A stretch of 64,000 bases of DNA from Lachnospiraceae bacterium (GTDB lineage Bacteria > Bacillota > Clostridia > Lachnospirales > Lachnospiraceae), in contig CAJTDX010000017.1 in the NCBI GenBank assembly GCA_910575155.1, positions 17,430 through 81,429 on the forward strand, written 5' to 3'. The translations under genes were made by a program, and so were the position numbers. A model generated the notes under the pieces. That model was not told the origin of the DNA. It did no database searches and saw only the letters and a program-made list of their open reading frames with translations. Shown piece after piece: positions 18,077 to 27,082 of the stretch. The stretch's first letter is position 1, and the number at the start of each line of letters is the position of its first letter.

Positions 18077-19471
18077 ATGGAACGAAAAAATGCGTGGAAT
18101 AAATATTCGAAAGAGCAGAAAGAAGCAGTATTTGCTTTTGGAGAAGAATACCGGAAATTCATTTCTGAATGTAAGACGGAACGGGAATGTGTTGCAGAAC
18201 TGACGGCTCAGGCAAAAGCGGCCGGATTTGAAGATTTGAAGGAAGTAATCGCGTCGGGGCGCGGCATTCAGGCGGGAGATAAATTATACGCGGTAAATAT
18301 GGAAAAGATGCTCTGCCTGTTTGTAATCGGCAGACAGCCCTTAGAACAGGGAATGAACATTCTCGGGGCGCACATTGATTCTCCCAGGCTGGATTTAAAG
18401 CAGGTCCCTCTTTACGAAGATACAGAGATGGCCATGCTGGATACCCACTATTACGGCGGTGTGAAGAAGTATCAATGGGTGGCGCTTCCGCTGGCCCTCC
18501 ATGGAGTGATTGTGAAAAAAGACGGTACGAAGGTAAAGGTGAATATCGGCGACCGGGAAGGGGATCCGGTATTCGGCGTCAGTGATCTTTTAGTTCATCT
18601 TGCCTCCGAGCAGATGGAAAAGAAAGCTTCAAAGGTAATTGAAGGGGAAAACCTGGATCTTCTGGCAGGCAGCATTCCTTTTTCAGCGGAAGAGGACAAG
18701 GAGAAATCTAAGGAAGCTGTAAAAAGAAATGTACTGAATATTCTCAAAGAACAATATGATATAGAAGAAGAGGATTTTCTTTCTGCGGAGATTGAAGTGG
18801 TTCCTGCCGGACCGGCAAGGGATTACGGGCTGGACCGCAGTATGATTATGGGATATGGGCATGACGACCGGGTATGTGCCTATCCATCCTTTGCAGCGGT
18901 TCTGGAAGCCGGAATATGTGAAAAGACCAGCGTATGTCTGCTGGTAGACAAAGAGGAAGTGGGAAGCGTAGGGGCAACTGGTATGCACTCTAAATTTTTC
19001 TCCTATATGACGGCCGAGATCCTTGAGGCAATGGGAGGTTACAGCCAGGTCAGCTTTAACCGCTGTATGGCAAATTCCAGGGTGCTCTCCTCAGACGTAA
19101 GCGCGGCTTATGACCCGCTCTATGCTTCTGTGATGGAGAAGCGCAACTGCGCCTATTTTGGAAATGGACTGGTATTTAACAAGTACACAGGGTCCAGGGG
19201 AAAGAGCGGATCGAACGATGCCAATCCGGAATATATGGCAGATCTGCGCAGGATTATGGATGAGAACGGCGTCTCCTTCCAGACTTCTGAGCTGGGAAAA
19301 GTAGATCAGGGCGGCGGAGGCACAATCGCTTATATTCTTGCAAATTATAATATGTCGGTAATAGACAGCGGTATTGCCGTGCTGAATATGCATGCGCCAT
19401 GGGAGATTATCAGCAAGGCGGATCTTTACGAAGCAAAAGCGGGATATACCGCATTTTTGAAAGAGGCTTAA
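18077..19471 (+). CDS. M18-family aminopeptidase
   Basis: 464 residues. Cytoplasmic zinc aminopeptidase of the aspartyl-aminopeptidase (ApeA/DNPEP) family. Metal-site motifs: GAHIDSPRLDLK, the catalytic pair DKEEVGSVGATG, GYGHDDRV, and the C-terminal LNMHAPWEIISKADLYEA. It lies 3 nt after hprK and ends 1 nt before murB, so it shares that transcript; its link to wall synthesis or sugar signalling is not evident. Its slot is notable because other Firmicutes have murB directly in this neighbourhood. Confidence 0.9.
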   Translation: MERKNAWNKYSKEQKEAVFAFGEEYRKFISECKTERECVAELTAQAKAAGFEDLKEVIASGRGIQAGDKLYAVNMEKMLCLFVIGRQPLEQGMNILGAHIDSPRLDLKQVPLYEDTEMAMLDTHYYGGVKKYQWVALPLALHGVIVKKDGTKVKVNIGDREGDPVFGVSDLLVHLASEQMEKKASKVIEGENLDLLAGSIPFSAEEDKEKSKEAVKRNVLNILKEQYDIEEEDFLSAEIEVVPAGPARDYGLDRSMIMGYGHDDRVCAYPSFAAVLEAGICEKTSVCLLVDKEEVGSVGATGMHSKFFSYMTAEILEAMGGYSQVSFNRCMANSRVLSSDVSAAYDPLYASVMEKRNCAYFGNGLVFNKYTGSRGKSGSNDANPEYMADLRRIMDENGVSFQTSELGKVDQGGGGTIAYILANYNMSVIDSGIAVLNMHAPWEIISKADLYEAKAGYTAFLKEA

Positions 19472-19472
19472 T

Positions 19473-20375
19473 GTGAATGAATCATTTTGGGAAGATTTAC
19501 AAAAGATAACAAAAAATTGTTTTGTACAGGAAAAAATGAGCGGCCATACTACGTTTCGCGCCGGAGGGGCGGCAGAATATTATGTCCGTCCCCGACGGGC
19601 GCAGGTGGCGGGAATCCTCTCTCTGTGCCGGGAATATACAATTCCCTGGCTGGTGATTGGAAATGGAAGCAATCTTCTGGTGGGTGATAAGGGCATCAAA
19701 GGTCTGGTGATCGAGCTTGGCAAAGAGGCGGCCGGGATCCGGGCGGAGGGCAGTATTATAAAGGCGGAGGCAGGAGCTATGCTGTCGTCCGTGGCAAGAG
19801 TCGCAGCAGATCATGGGCTTACCGGCATGGAATTTGCATCAGGTATTCCAGGCACCATTGGCGGAGCCGTTGTCATGAACGCGGGAGCCTATGGCGGAGA
19901 GATGAAACGGATTGTGAAGAAAGCAACGGTTCTGACTCCGGAGGGGGAAGAAAAAGAGCTGGATCTGGAAGAACTGCAATTTGGTTACCGCCATAGCTGT
20001 ATTCCTGAAAACGGCTATATTGTGCTGGACACGGAGCTTAAGCTGGAGCCGGGAGATGCTGAGCAGATCCAGGAACAAATGGCAAAACTGCGCAGCCAGC
20101 GCTGTAAGAAACAGCCGCTGGAATATCCGAGCGCGGGCAGTACTTTTAAACGGCCGGAAGGATATTTTGCAGGAAAGCTGATTCAGGACGCGGGACTGAA
20201 AGGATTCCGGGTGGGAGACGCCCAGATTTCCGAAAAGCACAGCGGGTTTGTAATTAATCGCGGCAATGCCACGGCGGCGGAAATCGCCGAGCTGATCCGT
20301 CAGGTACAGGATAAGGTAGAAAGAAATTCAGGCGTAAAGCTTGAGACAGAGGTACGGTTTCTGGGAGAGTTCTGA
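19473..20375 (+). CDS. murB: UDP-N-acetylenolpyruvoylglucosamine reductase
   Basis: 300 residues, GTG start 1 nt after the M18 stop. Reduces UDP-GlcNAc-enolpyruvate to UDP-MurNAc using NADPH and FAD. FAD-binding segments: TTFRAGGAAEYYVRP, LVIGNGSNLLVGDKG, and GMEFASGIPGTIGGAVVMNA with GAYGGEM. Catalytic Ser in YPSAGSTFKRP and the C-terminal Glu in KLETEVRFLG complete the active site. Operon member with hprK and rapZ. Confidence 0.96.
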   Translation: MNESFWEDLQKITKNCFVQEKMSGHTTFRAGGAAEYYVRPRRAQVAGILSLCREYTIPWLVIGNGSNLLVGDKGIKGLVIELGKEAAGIRAEGSIIKAEAGAMLSSVARVAADHGLTGMEFASGIPGTIGGAVVMNAGAYGGEMKRIVKKATVLTPEGEEKELDLEELQFGYRHSCIPENGYIVLDTELKLEPGDAEQIQEQMAKLRSQRCKKQPLEYPSAGSTFKRPEGYFAGKLIQDAGLKGFRVGDAQISEKHSGFVINRGNATAAEIAELIRQVQDKVERNSGVKLETEVRFLGEF

Positions 20376-20401
20376 ATGTGAATATTTGAGGGAGGATCGC
20401 A

Positions 20402-21277
20402 GTGAAATTTATAATTTTAACAGGGATGTCCGGAGCTGGAAAAAGTACGGCATTAAAGATTATGGAAGACATCGGCTATTTTTGCGTGGACAACCTGCCG
20501 ATTGCGCTGATTGAAAAATTTGCCCAGCTTGCCGACCAGCAGGATTCGGAACTGCAAAAAGTGGCCGTGGGAGTGGATATCCGCAGCGGACAAAAGCTGG
20601 ATGAGCTGCAGAGCGTGCTGGACAGATTAAGCCAAAACGGAAAAACGTTTGATATTCTCTATCTGGATTCTGCGGACGAAGTGCTGGTAAAACGCTATAA
20701 AGAAACCAGGCGCACGCATCCGCTTGCAGGAGGCGAGCGGGTGGATAAAGGGATTCAAAAGGAACGCAAACGGCTGGAATTTCTGAAAAACCAGGCAGAT
20801 TATATTGTTGATACCAGCAATATGCTTACCAGAGAACTAAAAGCAGAGATGGAGAAGATTTTTGTTCAGAATCAGGACTATAAGAACCTGTTTATCACCA
20901 TCGTCTCTTTTGGTTTTAAATATGGCATTCCCACAGATTCTGATCTGGTCTTTGATGTGCGCTTTCTGCCGAATCCCTATTATGTGGAAGGCCTGCGCGT
21001 CAAAACCGGAAATGACAGGGAAATCCAGGAGTATGTGATGCAGTTCAGGGAAGCGGGAATATTTTTGGATAAGCTGGAAGACATGGTGAAATTTCTGATA
21101 CCCAACTATATTACGGAAGGTAAGACCCAGCTTGTGATAGGGATTGGCTGTACGGGAGGCAAGCACCGCTCTGTGACGCTTGCCAACGGCTTGTATGAAC
21201 GGCTCCGGCATCAGAGAGAGTATGGGCTTAAGATTGAGCACCGGGATATTCAAAAGGATGCGCTCCGCAATAAATAG
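20402..21277 (+). CDS. rapZ: RNase adapter/nucleotide-binding protein RapZ (YvcJ)
   Basis: 291 residues, GTG start with GGGAGG upstream. P-loop GMSGAGKST at the N terminus, then YFCVDNLPIALIEKF and, in the C-terminal half, SFGFKYGIPTDSDLVFDVRF, RFLPNPYYV and GIGCTGGKHRSVTLAN, all family hallmarks. In E. coli RapZ controls glmS via small RNA decay; in Firmicutes YvcJ binds nucleotides and its role is less clear. It sits between murB and whiA. Confidence 0.95.
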   Translation: MKFIILTGMSGAGKSTALKIMEDIGYFCVDNLPIALIEKFAQLADQQDSELQKVAVGVDIRSGQKLDELQSVLDRLSQNGKTFDILYLDSADEVLVKRYKETRRTHPLAGGERVDKGIQKERKRLEFLKNQADYIVDTSNMLTRELKAEMEKIFVQNQDYKNLFITIVSFGFKYGIPTDSDLVFDVRFLPNPYYVEGLRVKTGNDREIQEYVMQFREAGIFLDKLEDMVKFLIPNYITEGKTQLVIGIGCTGGKHRSVTLANGLYERLRHQREYGLKIEHRDIQKDALRNK

Positions 21278-21292
21278 GAGCAGGAGGAGGAT

Positions 21293-22252
21293 ATGTCGTT
21301 TTCGGGTGAAGTGAAAGAGGAATTGTCAAGACAGTTCCAGAAGAGCAGACATTGTCAGATTGCAGAGATTGCGGCGATTTTAAGTTTTGCCGGTAAGCTG
21401 GAGGAAGTTCAGGGAGGCAGACAGCTCTGCGTTTATACGGAAAATATTTCTCTGGCGCGCAAATTTTTTACCCTGATGCGCAGGACCTTTCAGGCGGATG
21501 TAAGCATAGCCGTCCGCCAGAATGTATATCTTCACAAAAGCAGAATTTTTGTAATTCTGCTGAGAAATCCACAGGAGCTGCGCAAGGTTCTGCTGGCGGT
21601 GAAGTGGCAGAACGAACAGGGAGAAAATATTCGAACCAGGGCGCTTGCCAGCGGTCTTCTGGTGCAGAAATCCTGCTGCCGCAGGGCATTTATCCGGGGG
21701 GCCTTTCTGAGCGCAGGTTCTATGAGCGATCCGGAGAAGTCCTATCACCTGGAAATTGTCTGCACAGGAGAAGAAGCGGCCAGACAGCTCCAGGAAATTA
21801 TCAATAGTTTTGAGGTGGACGCCAAAATTGTACAGCGCAAAAAAAGTTATGTGGTGTATTTAAAGGAAGGCGCACAGATCGTGGATATGCTCAATATTAT
21901 GGAAGCGCATGTGGCATTGATGAATCTGGAAAATGTACGTATTCTGAAAGAAATGCGCAATTCTGTAAATCGTCAGGTAAATTGTGAAACAGCAAATATC
22001 AATAAGACAGTCAGCGCCGCCGTAAAACAGGCGGAAGATATAAATTACATAAAATCTATGAGAGGACTGGACAGTCTGCCGGATAATCTGAAAGAAATTG
22101 CGCTGCTGCGCCTTAGATATCCTCAGGCAGCGTTAAAAGAGCTGGGTACGCTTCTGGACCCTCCGGTGGGAAAATCAGGGGTCAATCACCGGCTGCGCAG
22201 ATTATGCGAGATCGCAGAGGAGCTCAGGGAGCAAAAAAGAGGCGAAGTGTAA
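21293..22252 (+). CDS. whiA: DNA-binding protein WhiA
   Basis: 319 residues with a strong AGGAGGAGG ribosome site. The N-terminal half is the LAGLIDADG-homing-endonuclease-like fold lacking nuclease activity (FIRGAFLSAGSMSDPEKSYH, LEIV); the C-terminal helix-turn-helix includes CETANINKTVSAAVKQAEDI and LRLRYPQAALKELGTLLDPP, then VGKSGVNHRLRRL. Linked to cell division and chromosome segregation in Gram-positives. The yvcK/glmR gene that usually lies between rapZ and whiA is absent here. Confidence 0.95.
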   Translation: MSFSGEVKEELSRQFQKSRHCQIAEIAAILSFAGKLEEVQGGRQLCVYTENISLARKFFTLMRRTFQADVSIAVRQNVYLHKSRIFVILLRNPQELRKVLLAVKWQNEQGENIRTRALASGLLVQKSCCRRAFIRGAFLSAGSMSDPEKSYHLEIVCTGEEAARQLQEIINSFEVDAKIVQRKKSYVVYLKEGAQIVDMLNIMEAHVALMNLENVRILKEMRNSVNRQVNCETANINKTVSAAVKQAEDINYIKSMRGLDSLPDNLKEIALLRLRYPQAALKELGTLLDPPVGKSGVNHRLRRLCEIAEELREQKRGEV

Positions 22253-22278
22253 AAGAATGGAAATTTTTTTGCAAACTG

Positions 22279-22311
22279 CCTGTTTGTGCTGAAAAACGCA
22301 CAGAATGGAGG
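22279..22311 (+). promoter_or_regulatory. Leader motif shared with 36882-36914 (copy A)
   Basis: CTGTTTGTG, a variable ~10-nt loop, then GCACAGAATGGAGG. TGTG(C)/(G)CACA can form a short hairpin ending at the Shine-Dalgarno GGAGG. The same layout, with a different loop, precedes a small membrane protein gene at 36920. Function unknown. Confidence 0.4.
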
Positions 22312-22320
22312 TAAGCATGA

Positions 22321-23262
22321 ATGAAGAAAAAGCTTTTATTTGTGTTCAATCCCTTTTCCGGAAAAGGGCAGATTAAAAACAGACTGCTGAGTATCGTGGA
22401 CTACTTTGTAAAGTCCGGTTATGAAGTGACTGTTTACCCCACACAGCAGCCGCAGGACGCCGTGGAACTGATAGAGCTGGAGGCGGGCAGATATGAACTG
22501 ATCGTCTGCAGCGGCGGGGACGGTACCTTAGATGAAGTGGTGAGCGGAATGATGAGGCGCAAAGAGAGAGTGCCCATCGGCTATATTCCCTCAGGAAGCA
22601 CGAATGATTTTGCAGGTTCTCTTAAAATACCAAAGAATATGGATAAGGCGGCGCGGGTGGCGGTGGAAGGAACGCCGTTCGCCTGCGATGTCGGAAGTTT
22701 TAACGGAGAATATTTTGTATATATTGCAGCTTTTGGATTGTTTACCGATGTTTCCTATGCAACGAGCCAGGATTTAAAAAACAGGATTGGCCATCTTGCC
22801 TATCTGCTTGAAGGTGTAAAACGGATTACCTCCATTCAGTCTTTTCATCTGCAGATTTCAGTGAACGGCAGGGAGATTGAAGACGAGTTTATCTATGGCA
22901 TGATTACAAACTCCACCTCAGCAGGCGGATTCAAAAATATTACGGGCAAAAATGTGAAACTGGACGACGGCATGTTTGAGGTGACTCTGATCAGGATGCC
23001 GAAAAATCCCATCGAGCTTAACGCGATTATTGCAAGTCTCACGAATCTGATTGATGACACGGATCTGATTTATACCTTTAAAACGGACGCCCTGAATATC
23101 AGGTCTCTGGAAAAGATTTCCTGGACGCTGGACGGAGAATATGGCGGGGACCATATAGAGGTTGAGATCTATAACGAGAAGCAGGCAGTTGAGATTATGG
23201 TGAAGCCGGGAATGAAATTTCTTCCAGAAAATACTTTTCTTTTTGGGAGAAATAAGTTATAA
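22321..23262 (+). CDS. Diacylglycerol/lipid kinase family protein (YegS/DgkB-like)
   Basis: 313 residues. The catalytic domain begins KKLLFVFNPFSGKGQIKNRL and has the nucleotide-binding loop VCSGGDGTLDEVVSGM and PSGSTNDFAGSL; the C-terminal domain has WTLDGEYGG. Enzymes of this family phosphorylate diacylglycerol or related lipids at the membrane; the exact substrate is not readable from sequence. GGAGG lies 9 nt upstream within the leader motif at 22279-22311. Confidence 0.9.
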   Translation: MKKKLLFVFNPFSGKGQIKNRLLSIVDYFVKSGYEVTVYPTQQPQDAVELIELEAGRYELIVCSGGDGTLDEVVSGMMRRKERVPIGYIPSGSTNDFAGSLKIPKNMDKAARVAVEGTPFACDVGSFNGEYFVYIAAFGLFTDVSYATSQDLKNRIGHLAYLLEGVKRITSIQSFHLQISVNGREIEDEFIYGMITNSTSAGGFKNITGKNVKLDDGMFEVTLIRMPKNPIELNAIIASLTNLIDDTDLIYTFKTDALNIRSLEKISWTLDGEYGGDHIEVEIYNEKQAVEIMVKPGMKFLPENTFLFGRNKL

Positions 23263-23344
23263 TATCGTCAGGTAACGTACCGCGCAGCGGAGTTAAAAAC
23301 AGGTTTTCTGTCAGAGAGCAGAAGACGGAAATGGAGGAAAAGAA

Positions 23345-24211
23345 ATGTTAGTATCTGCAAAAGAAATGTTACAGAAAGCAAAGGCAGGCCATTATGCTGT
23401 AGGACAGTTCAACATCAACAATCTGGAGTGGACAAAGTCCATTTTATTGACTGCACAGGAATTAAAATCCCCGGTAATCCTGGGTGTTTCTGAAGGAGCA
23501 GGAAAATACATGACCGGATATAAAACGGTAGTAGGCATGGTAAACGGTATGTTGGAGGAGTTAAACATCACAGTTCCCGTTGCGCTGCATCTGGATCATG
23601 GCAGCTATGAAGGATGCCTCAAGTGTGTGGAAGCAGGATTTTCTTCTATTATGTTTGACGGCTCCCATTATCCGATCGATGAAAATGTGGCAAAGACCAC
23701 AGAGCTTGTAAAGATTGCTCACGATAAGGGAATGTCTATTGAAGCGGAAGTAGGATCTATTGGCGGAGAAGAAGATGGAGTAGTCGGCGCAGGCGAGTGC
23801 GCAGATCCCGATGAATGCAAGGCAATTGCAGATCTGGGCGTAGATATGCTGGCAGCGGGAATCGGCAACATCCATGGCAAATATCCGGACAACTGGGCCG
23901 GCTTAAGTTTTGAGACGCTGGATGCGGTTCAGCAGAAGACGGGCGAGATGCCTCTGGTACTTCACGGCGGTACCGGAATCCCGGAAGATATGATTAAGAA
24001 AGCGATTTCTCTTGGCGTAGCTAAGATTAACGTAAATACAGAATGCCAGCTCTCCTTTGCAGAGGCTACCAGAAAATATATCGAAGCAGGTAAGGATCAG
24101 GAAGGAAAAGGCTTTGACCCGAGAAAGCTTCTGGCTCCGGGCGCTGATGCAATTAAAGCGACGGTAAAAGAGAAGATGGAATTATTCGGATCTGTTGGAA
24201 AGGCAGAATAG
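23345..24211 (+). CDS. fba: Class II fructose-1,6-bisphosphate aldolase
   Basis: 288 residues. Cleaves fructose-1,6-bisphosphate to DHAP and glyceraldehyde-3-phosphate. Zinc and substrate motifs: VALHLDHGSYEGCLKCVEAG (His and catalytic Asp), IEAEVGSIGGEEDG, AAGIGNIHGKYP and LVLHGGTGIPEDMIKKAI, with GVAKINVNTE. A GGAGG ribosome site precedes the ATG. It appears to be monocistronic with an unusually regular, abundant-protein codon usage. Confidence 0.96.
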   Translation: MLVSAKEMLQKAKAGHYAVGQFNINNLEWTKSILLTAQELKSPVILGVSEGAGKYMTGYKTVVGMVNGMLEELNITVPVALHLDHGSYEGCLKCVEAGFSSIMFDGSHYPIDENVAKTTELVKIAHDKGMSIEAEVGSIGGEEDGVVGAGECADPDECKAIADLGVDMLAAGIGNIHGKYPDNWAGLSFETLDAVQQKTGEMPLVLHGGTGIPEDMIKKAISLGVAKINVNTECQLSFAEATRKYIEAGKDQEGKGFDPRKLLAPGADAIKATVKEKMELFGSVGKAE

Positions 24212-24316
24212 TCTTAGATTCTCTTTGTAGATTTTGAGGAAAAATAATCAGAAAATCAAAGAAATTTGTTAGAAATAGCAAAAAATAAGATTTTTCTGAA
24301 ATTTCTATTGCATTTT

Positions 24317-24402
24317 TAAAAATTATAGAGTATCTTATTAGCAACAGAAAACAAACATGTAGAACAAGGGTGTTCCAAGAAGCTTGGAATGCCCTTTTTT
24401 AT
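24317..24402 (+). promoter_or_regulatory. Possible glnN promoter followed by a terminator-like hairpin (attenuator candidate)
   Basis: TTGCAT, a 17-bp spacer and TATCTT (about 24308-24336) are a fair promoter. Downstream AGGGTGTTCCAAG-aag-CTTGGAATGCCCT ends in TTTTTT (24367-24402), an intrinsic terminator. If the promoter is real the hairpin is a leader attenuator for glutamine synthetase; if not, it simply ends fba transcription. Confidence 0.45.
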
Positions 24403-24416
24403 CTTAATCGTGAGTT

Positions 24417-24447
24417 CTGCGAATTTCCGGTAAGATAAAATTCGCAG
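24417..24447 (+). promoter_or_regulatory. Second hairpin in the glnN leader
   Basis: Perfect 10-bp stem CTGCGAATTT/AAATTCGCAG around an 11-nt loop, between the terminator-like hairpin and the glutamine synthetase start. Together they suggest a structured, regulated leader in the 318-bp gap after fba. Confidence 0.4.
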
Positions 24448-24528
24448 GTTTGTCCTGAGAACAGAAAAGCTTTTTCTTGTCCATTTTAAGATAAAAGATA
24501 CCTGCATGTTAGAAAGGATGTAGATAAT

Positions 24529-26643
24529 ATGAGTGAATATTTCAATGTATCAGAAATTTTTGGCGAAAACGTATTTAATGATGCTGTGATGCAGGAACGT
24601 TTACCGAAGAAGGTTTACAAGAAATTAAGAGAAGTCATCCAGGAAGACAGAGAATTGGATCTGGAGACCGCAGACGTGGTGGCGCATGAAATGAAAGAGT
24701 GGGCAATCGAGAAAGGCGCGACGCATTATACCCACTGGTTTCAGCCGCTGACAGGGTTCACAGCCGAAAAGCATGATTCTTTTATTACCGCGCCTATGCC
24801 AAACGGTAAGGTACTGATGAGCTTTTCCGGGAAAGAACTGATAAAGGGAGAGCCGGACGCCTCCTCTTTTCCCTCAGGAGGACTGAGAGCAACCTTTGAG
24901 GCGAGAGGCTATACGGCCTGGGACTGCACATCGCCGGCATTTGTAAGACAGGACGCAGCGGGAGCAACGCTTTGCATCCCTACGGCGTTTTGTTCTTATA
25001 CCGGAGAAGCGTTAGATCAGAAGACGCCGCTTCTTCGTTCCATGGAAGCAATTAACAAACAGTCCCTGCGCCTGATACGGCTCTTTGGGAATACAACTTC
25101 GAAACGCGTAACGCCCTCGGTGGGAGCGGAACAGGAATATTTCCTGGTTGATCATGAAAAATTTTTAAAGAGGAAAGATCTGATTTTTACCGGCCGTACT
25201 TTGTTTGGCGCAATGCCGCCAAAGGGTCAGGAGCTGGATGACCATTATTTTGGAGCTATCCGGGAACGCATTGCGGCATATATGCGGGATGTGAATAAGG
25301 AACTCTGGAGACTTGGCGTCAGCGCCAAAACGCAGCACAACGAAGTTGCTCCGGCACAGCACGAGCTTGCTCCGATCTATGCGGAAGTCAATATTGCGGT
25401 GGACCATAACCAGCTCGTGATGGAAACTTTAAAAAAGGTGGCGGGACGTCACGGACTGCGCTGCCTGCTTCATGAGAAGCCTTTTGCAGGAGTAAATGGA
25501 TCCGGGAAACACAATAACTGGTCTATTATCACAGACGACGGCATTAACCTTTTGGATCCGGGAAAAACCCCTCATGAAAATATCCAGTTCCTTCTGGTAT
25601 TGACCTGTATTCTCAAAGCGGTGGATAAACATGCAGACCTTTTGCGTGAATCTGCGGCAGATGCGGGAAATGACCACAGGCTGGGGGCAAATGAGGCTCC
25701 GCCCGCTATTATCTCTATCTTTTTGGGAGAGCAGCTTCAGGATGTGATGTCGCAGCTGATCAGTACAGGAGAAGCGACCAGAAGTTTAAAAGGCGAAGTG
25801 CTTCAGACTGGCGTGAAATCACTGCCTGACTTTATGAAAGATGCCACAGACCGCAACCGTACGTCGCCGTTCGCATTTACCGGAAATAAATTTGAGTTCC
25901 GTATGGTTGGTTCCAATGATTCTATCGCAGCTCCCAACGTGATATTGAACGTCATTGTTGCAGAAGCGTTCTCCGACGCCTGTGATATTCTGGAAAGTGC
26001 GGATGATTTTGAACAGGCGGTCCATGACCTGATTAAAAAACAGGCTTCCGATCATCAGCGTATCGTATTTAACGGAAACGGTTATTCTGACGAATGGATT
26101 GAGGAAGCAGAGCGGCGCGGACTTCCCAATATCAAAAATATGGTAGATGCAGTTCCGGCGCTGACCACTGAAAAAGCTGTGGCATTGTTTGAGAAATTTA
26201 ATGTATTTACCAGAGCGGAGCTGGAATCCAGAGGGGAGATTTTGTATGAAAATTATGCAAAAGCCCTGAATATTGAGGCACGCGCCATGATAGATATGGC
26301 TGGAAAACAGATTATTCCGGCGATTATCAAATATACTACGGTACTGGCAAATTCTATCAATGCAGTAACTTCTGCCTGTGACGCGGACGTCACCACCCAG
26401 AAAGAACTGCTGAAAGAGGTTTCCTCTCTGCTGGCGGAAGCGAAGGCGGCGCTTGTGAATCTTACAGAAACTACAGAGAAAGCTTCCGCAATGAATGAAG
26501 GAAGAAAACAGGCGATTTGCTATCGTGACGAGGTGAAAACGGCTATGGAAGCGCTTCGGGCGCCAATTGACAAACTGGAAATGATAGTTGATAAGGATAT
26601 ATGGCCTATGCCGTCTTATGGAGATTTAATTTTCGAGGTATAA
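24529..26643 (+). CDS. glnN: Type III glutamine synthetase
   Basis: 704 residues, the length of GSIII (type I is about 450). Makes glutamine from glutamate, ammonia and ATP. Conserved GSIII blocks: [83 protein letters not shown] (with the substrate-binding Arg). The C-terminal ~150 residues are the helical tail typical of the type. AAAGGATG ribosome site. It is followed by the ammonium transporter-P-II fusion, so the pair forms an ammonium-assimilation unit. Confidence 0.96.
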   Translation: MSEYFNVSEIFGENVFNDAVMQERLPKKVYKKLREVIQEDRELDLETADVVAHEMKEWAIEKGATHYTHWFQPLTGFTAEKHDSFITAPMPNGKVLMSFSGKELIKGEPDASSFPSGGLRATFEARGYTAWDCTSPAFVRQDAAGATLCIPTAFCSYTGEALDQKTPLLRSMEAINKQSLRLIRLFGNTTSKRVTPSVGAEQEYFLVDHEKFLKRKDLIFTGRTLFGAMPPKGQELDDHYFGAIRERIAAYMRDVNKELWRLGVSAKTQHNEVAPAQHELAPIYAEVNIAVDHNQLVMETLKKVAGRHGLRCLLHEKPFAGVNGSGKHNNWSIITDDGINLLDPGKTPHENIQFLLVLTCILKAVDKHADLLRESAADAGNDHRLGANEAPPAIISIFLGEQLQDVMSQLISTGEATRSLKGEVLQTGVKSLPDFMKDATDRNRTSPFAFTGNKFEFRMVGSNDSIAAPNVILNVIVAEAFSDACDILESADDFEQAVHDLIKKQASDHQRIVFNGNGYSDEWIEEAERRGLPNIKNMVDAVPALTTEKAVALFEKFNVFTRAELESRGEILYENYAKALNIEARAMIDMAGKQIIPAIIKYTTVLANSINAVTSACDADVTTQKELLKEVSSLLAEAKAALVNLTETTEKASAMNEGRKQAICYRDEVKTAMEALRAPIDKLEMIVDKDIWPMPSYGDLIFEV

Positions 26644-26743
26644 ATTTGATGCGAAAATTATCATAGGAGATGTAAAATGAGATGGCCCATATTACCGAAC
26701 AAGAAAAATCAAATGGAATAAAAAGATCCTGATGAAAGGGAGG

Positions 26744-26771
26744 ATGCCAGGCGGCCTCCGCCACCTGGCAT
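26744..26771 (+). terminator. GC-rich hairpin after glnN
   Basis: ATGCCAGG ... CCTGGCAT with inner GGCGG/CCGCC. No T-run follows, so factor-independent termination is uncertain; it may protect the glnN mRNA 3' end. Confidence 0.45.
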
Positions 26772-26915
26772 ATATTATGAAAAAGTTTACTCAAATAATG
26801 ATTTACTGAAACTGTCGTTTATTATATTTTTATTATACGCTTAAGAAATGAAGTTTTCGTGTTAGTATCATGAAGCTTTTTTGAATCTAAAATGAATAAA
26901 TTATGAACAAAAAAG

Positions 26916-26973
26916 AAAACGATATTTTTTCTGAGCCACAAAGCTGTGGATAGTGGGGAAAGTATCGTTTTTT
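26916..26973 (+). terminator. Terminator-like leader hairpin before amt
   Basis: AAAACGATA (26916-26924) pairs with TATCGTTTT (26963-26971), followed by six T. The loop contains a second hairpin CCACA-aagc-TGTGG (26936-26949). It lies 110 bp before the transporter start, so it may be an attenuator of amt rather than the end of glnN. The rest of the 440-bp gap is AT-rich with no gene. Confidence 0.55.
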
Positions 26974-27082
26974 ATATTTGCAAAATGGTACATATTTTAT
27001 GTGGTTATTTAGTAAATGCCACGGGAATCCAATATCCTGCCGGCTTATTGTTGGGTGTTGGATCAGAAAGGGAGGAATTATT

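Noticed and set aside
26936..26949. ANTAR-target hairpin in the amt leader (hexaloop with A1 and G4)
   Set aside because: CCAC-AAAGCT-GTGG fits the loop rule, but there is only one such hairpin, it lies within the terminator loop instead of competing with it, and no ANTAR protein is encoded here.
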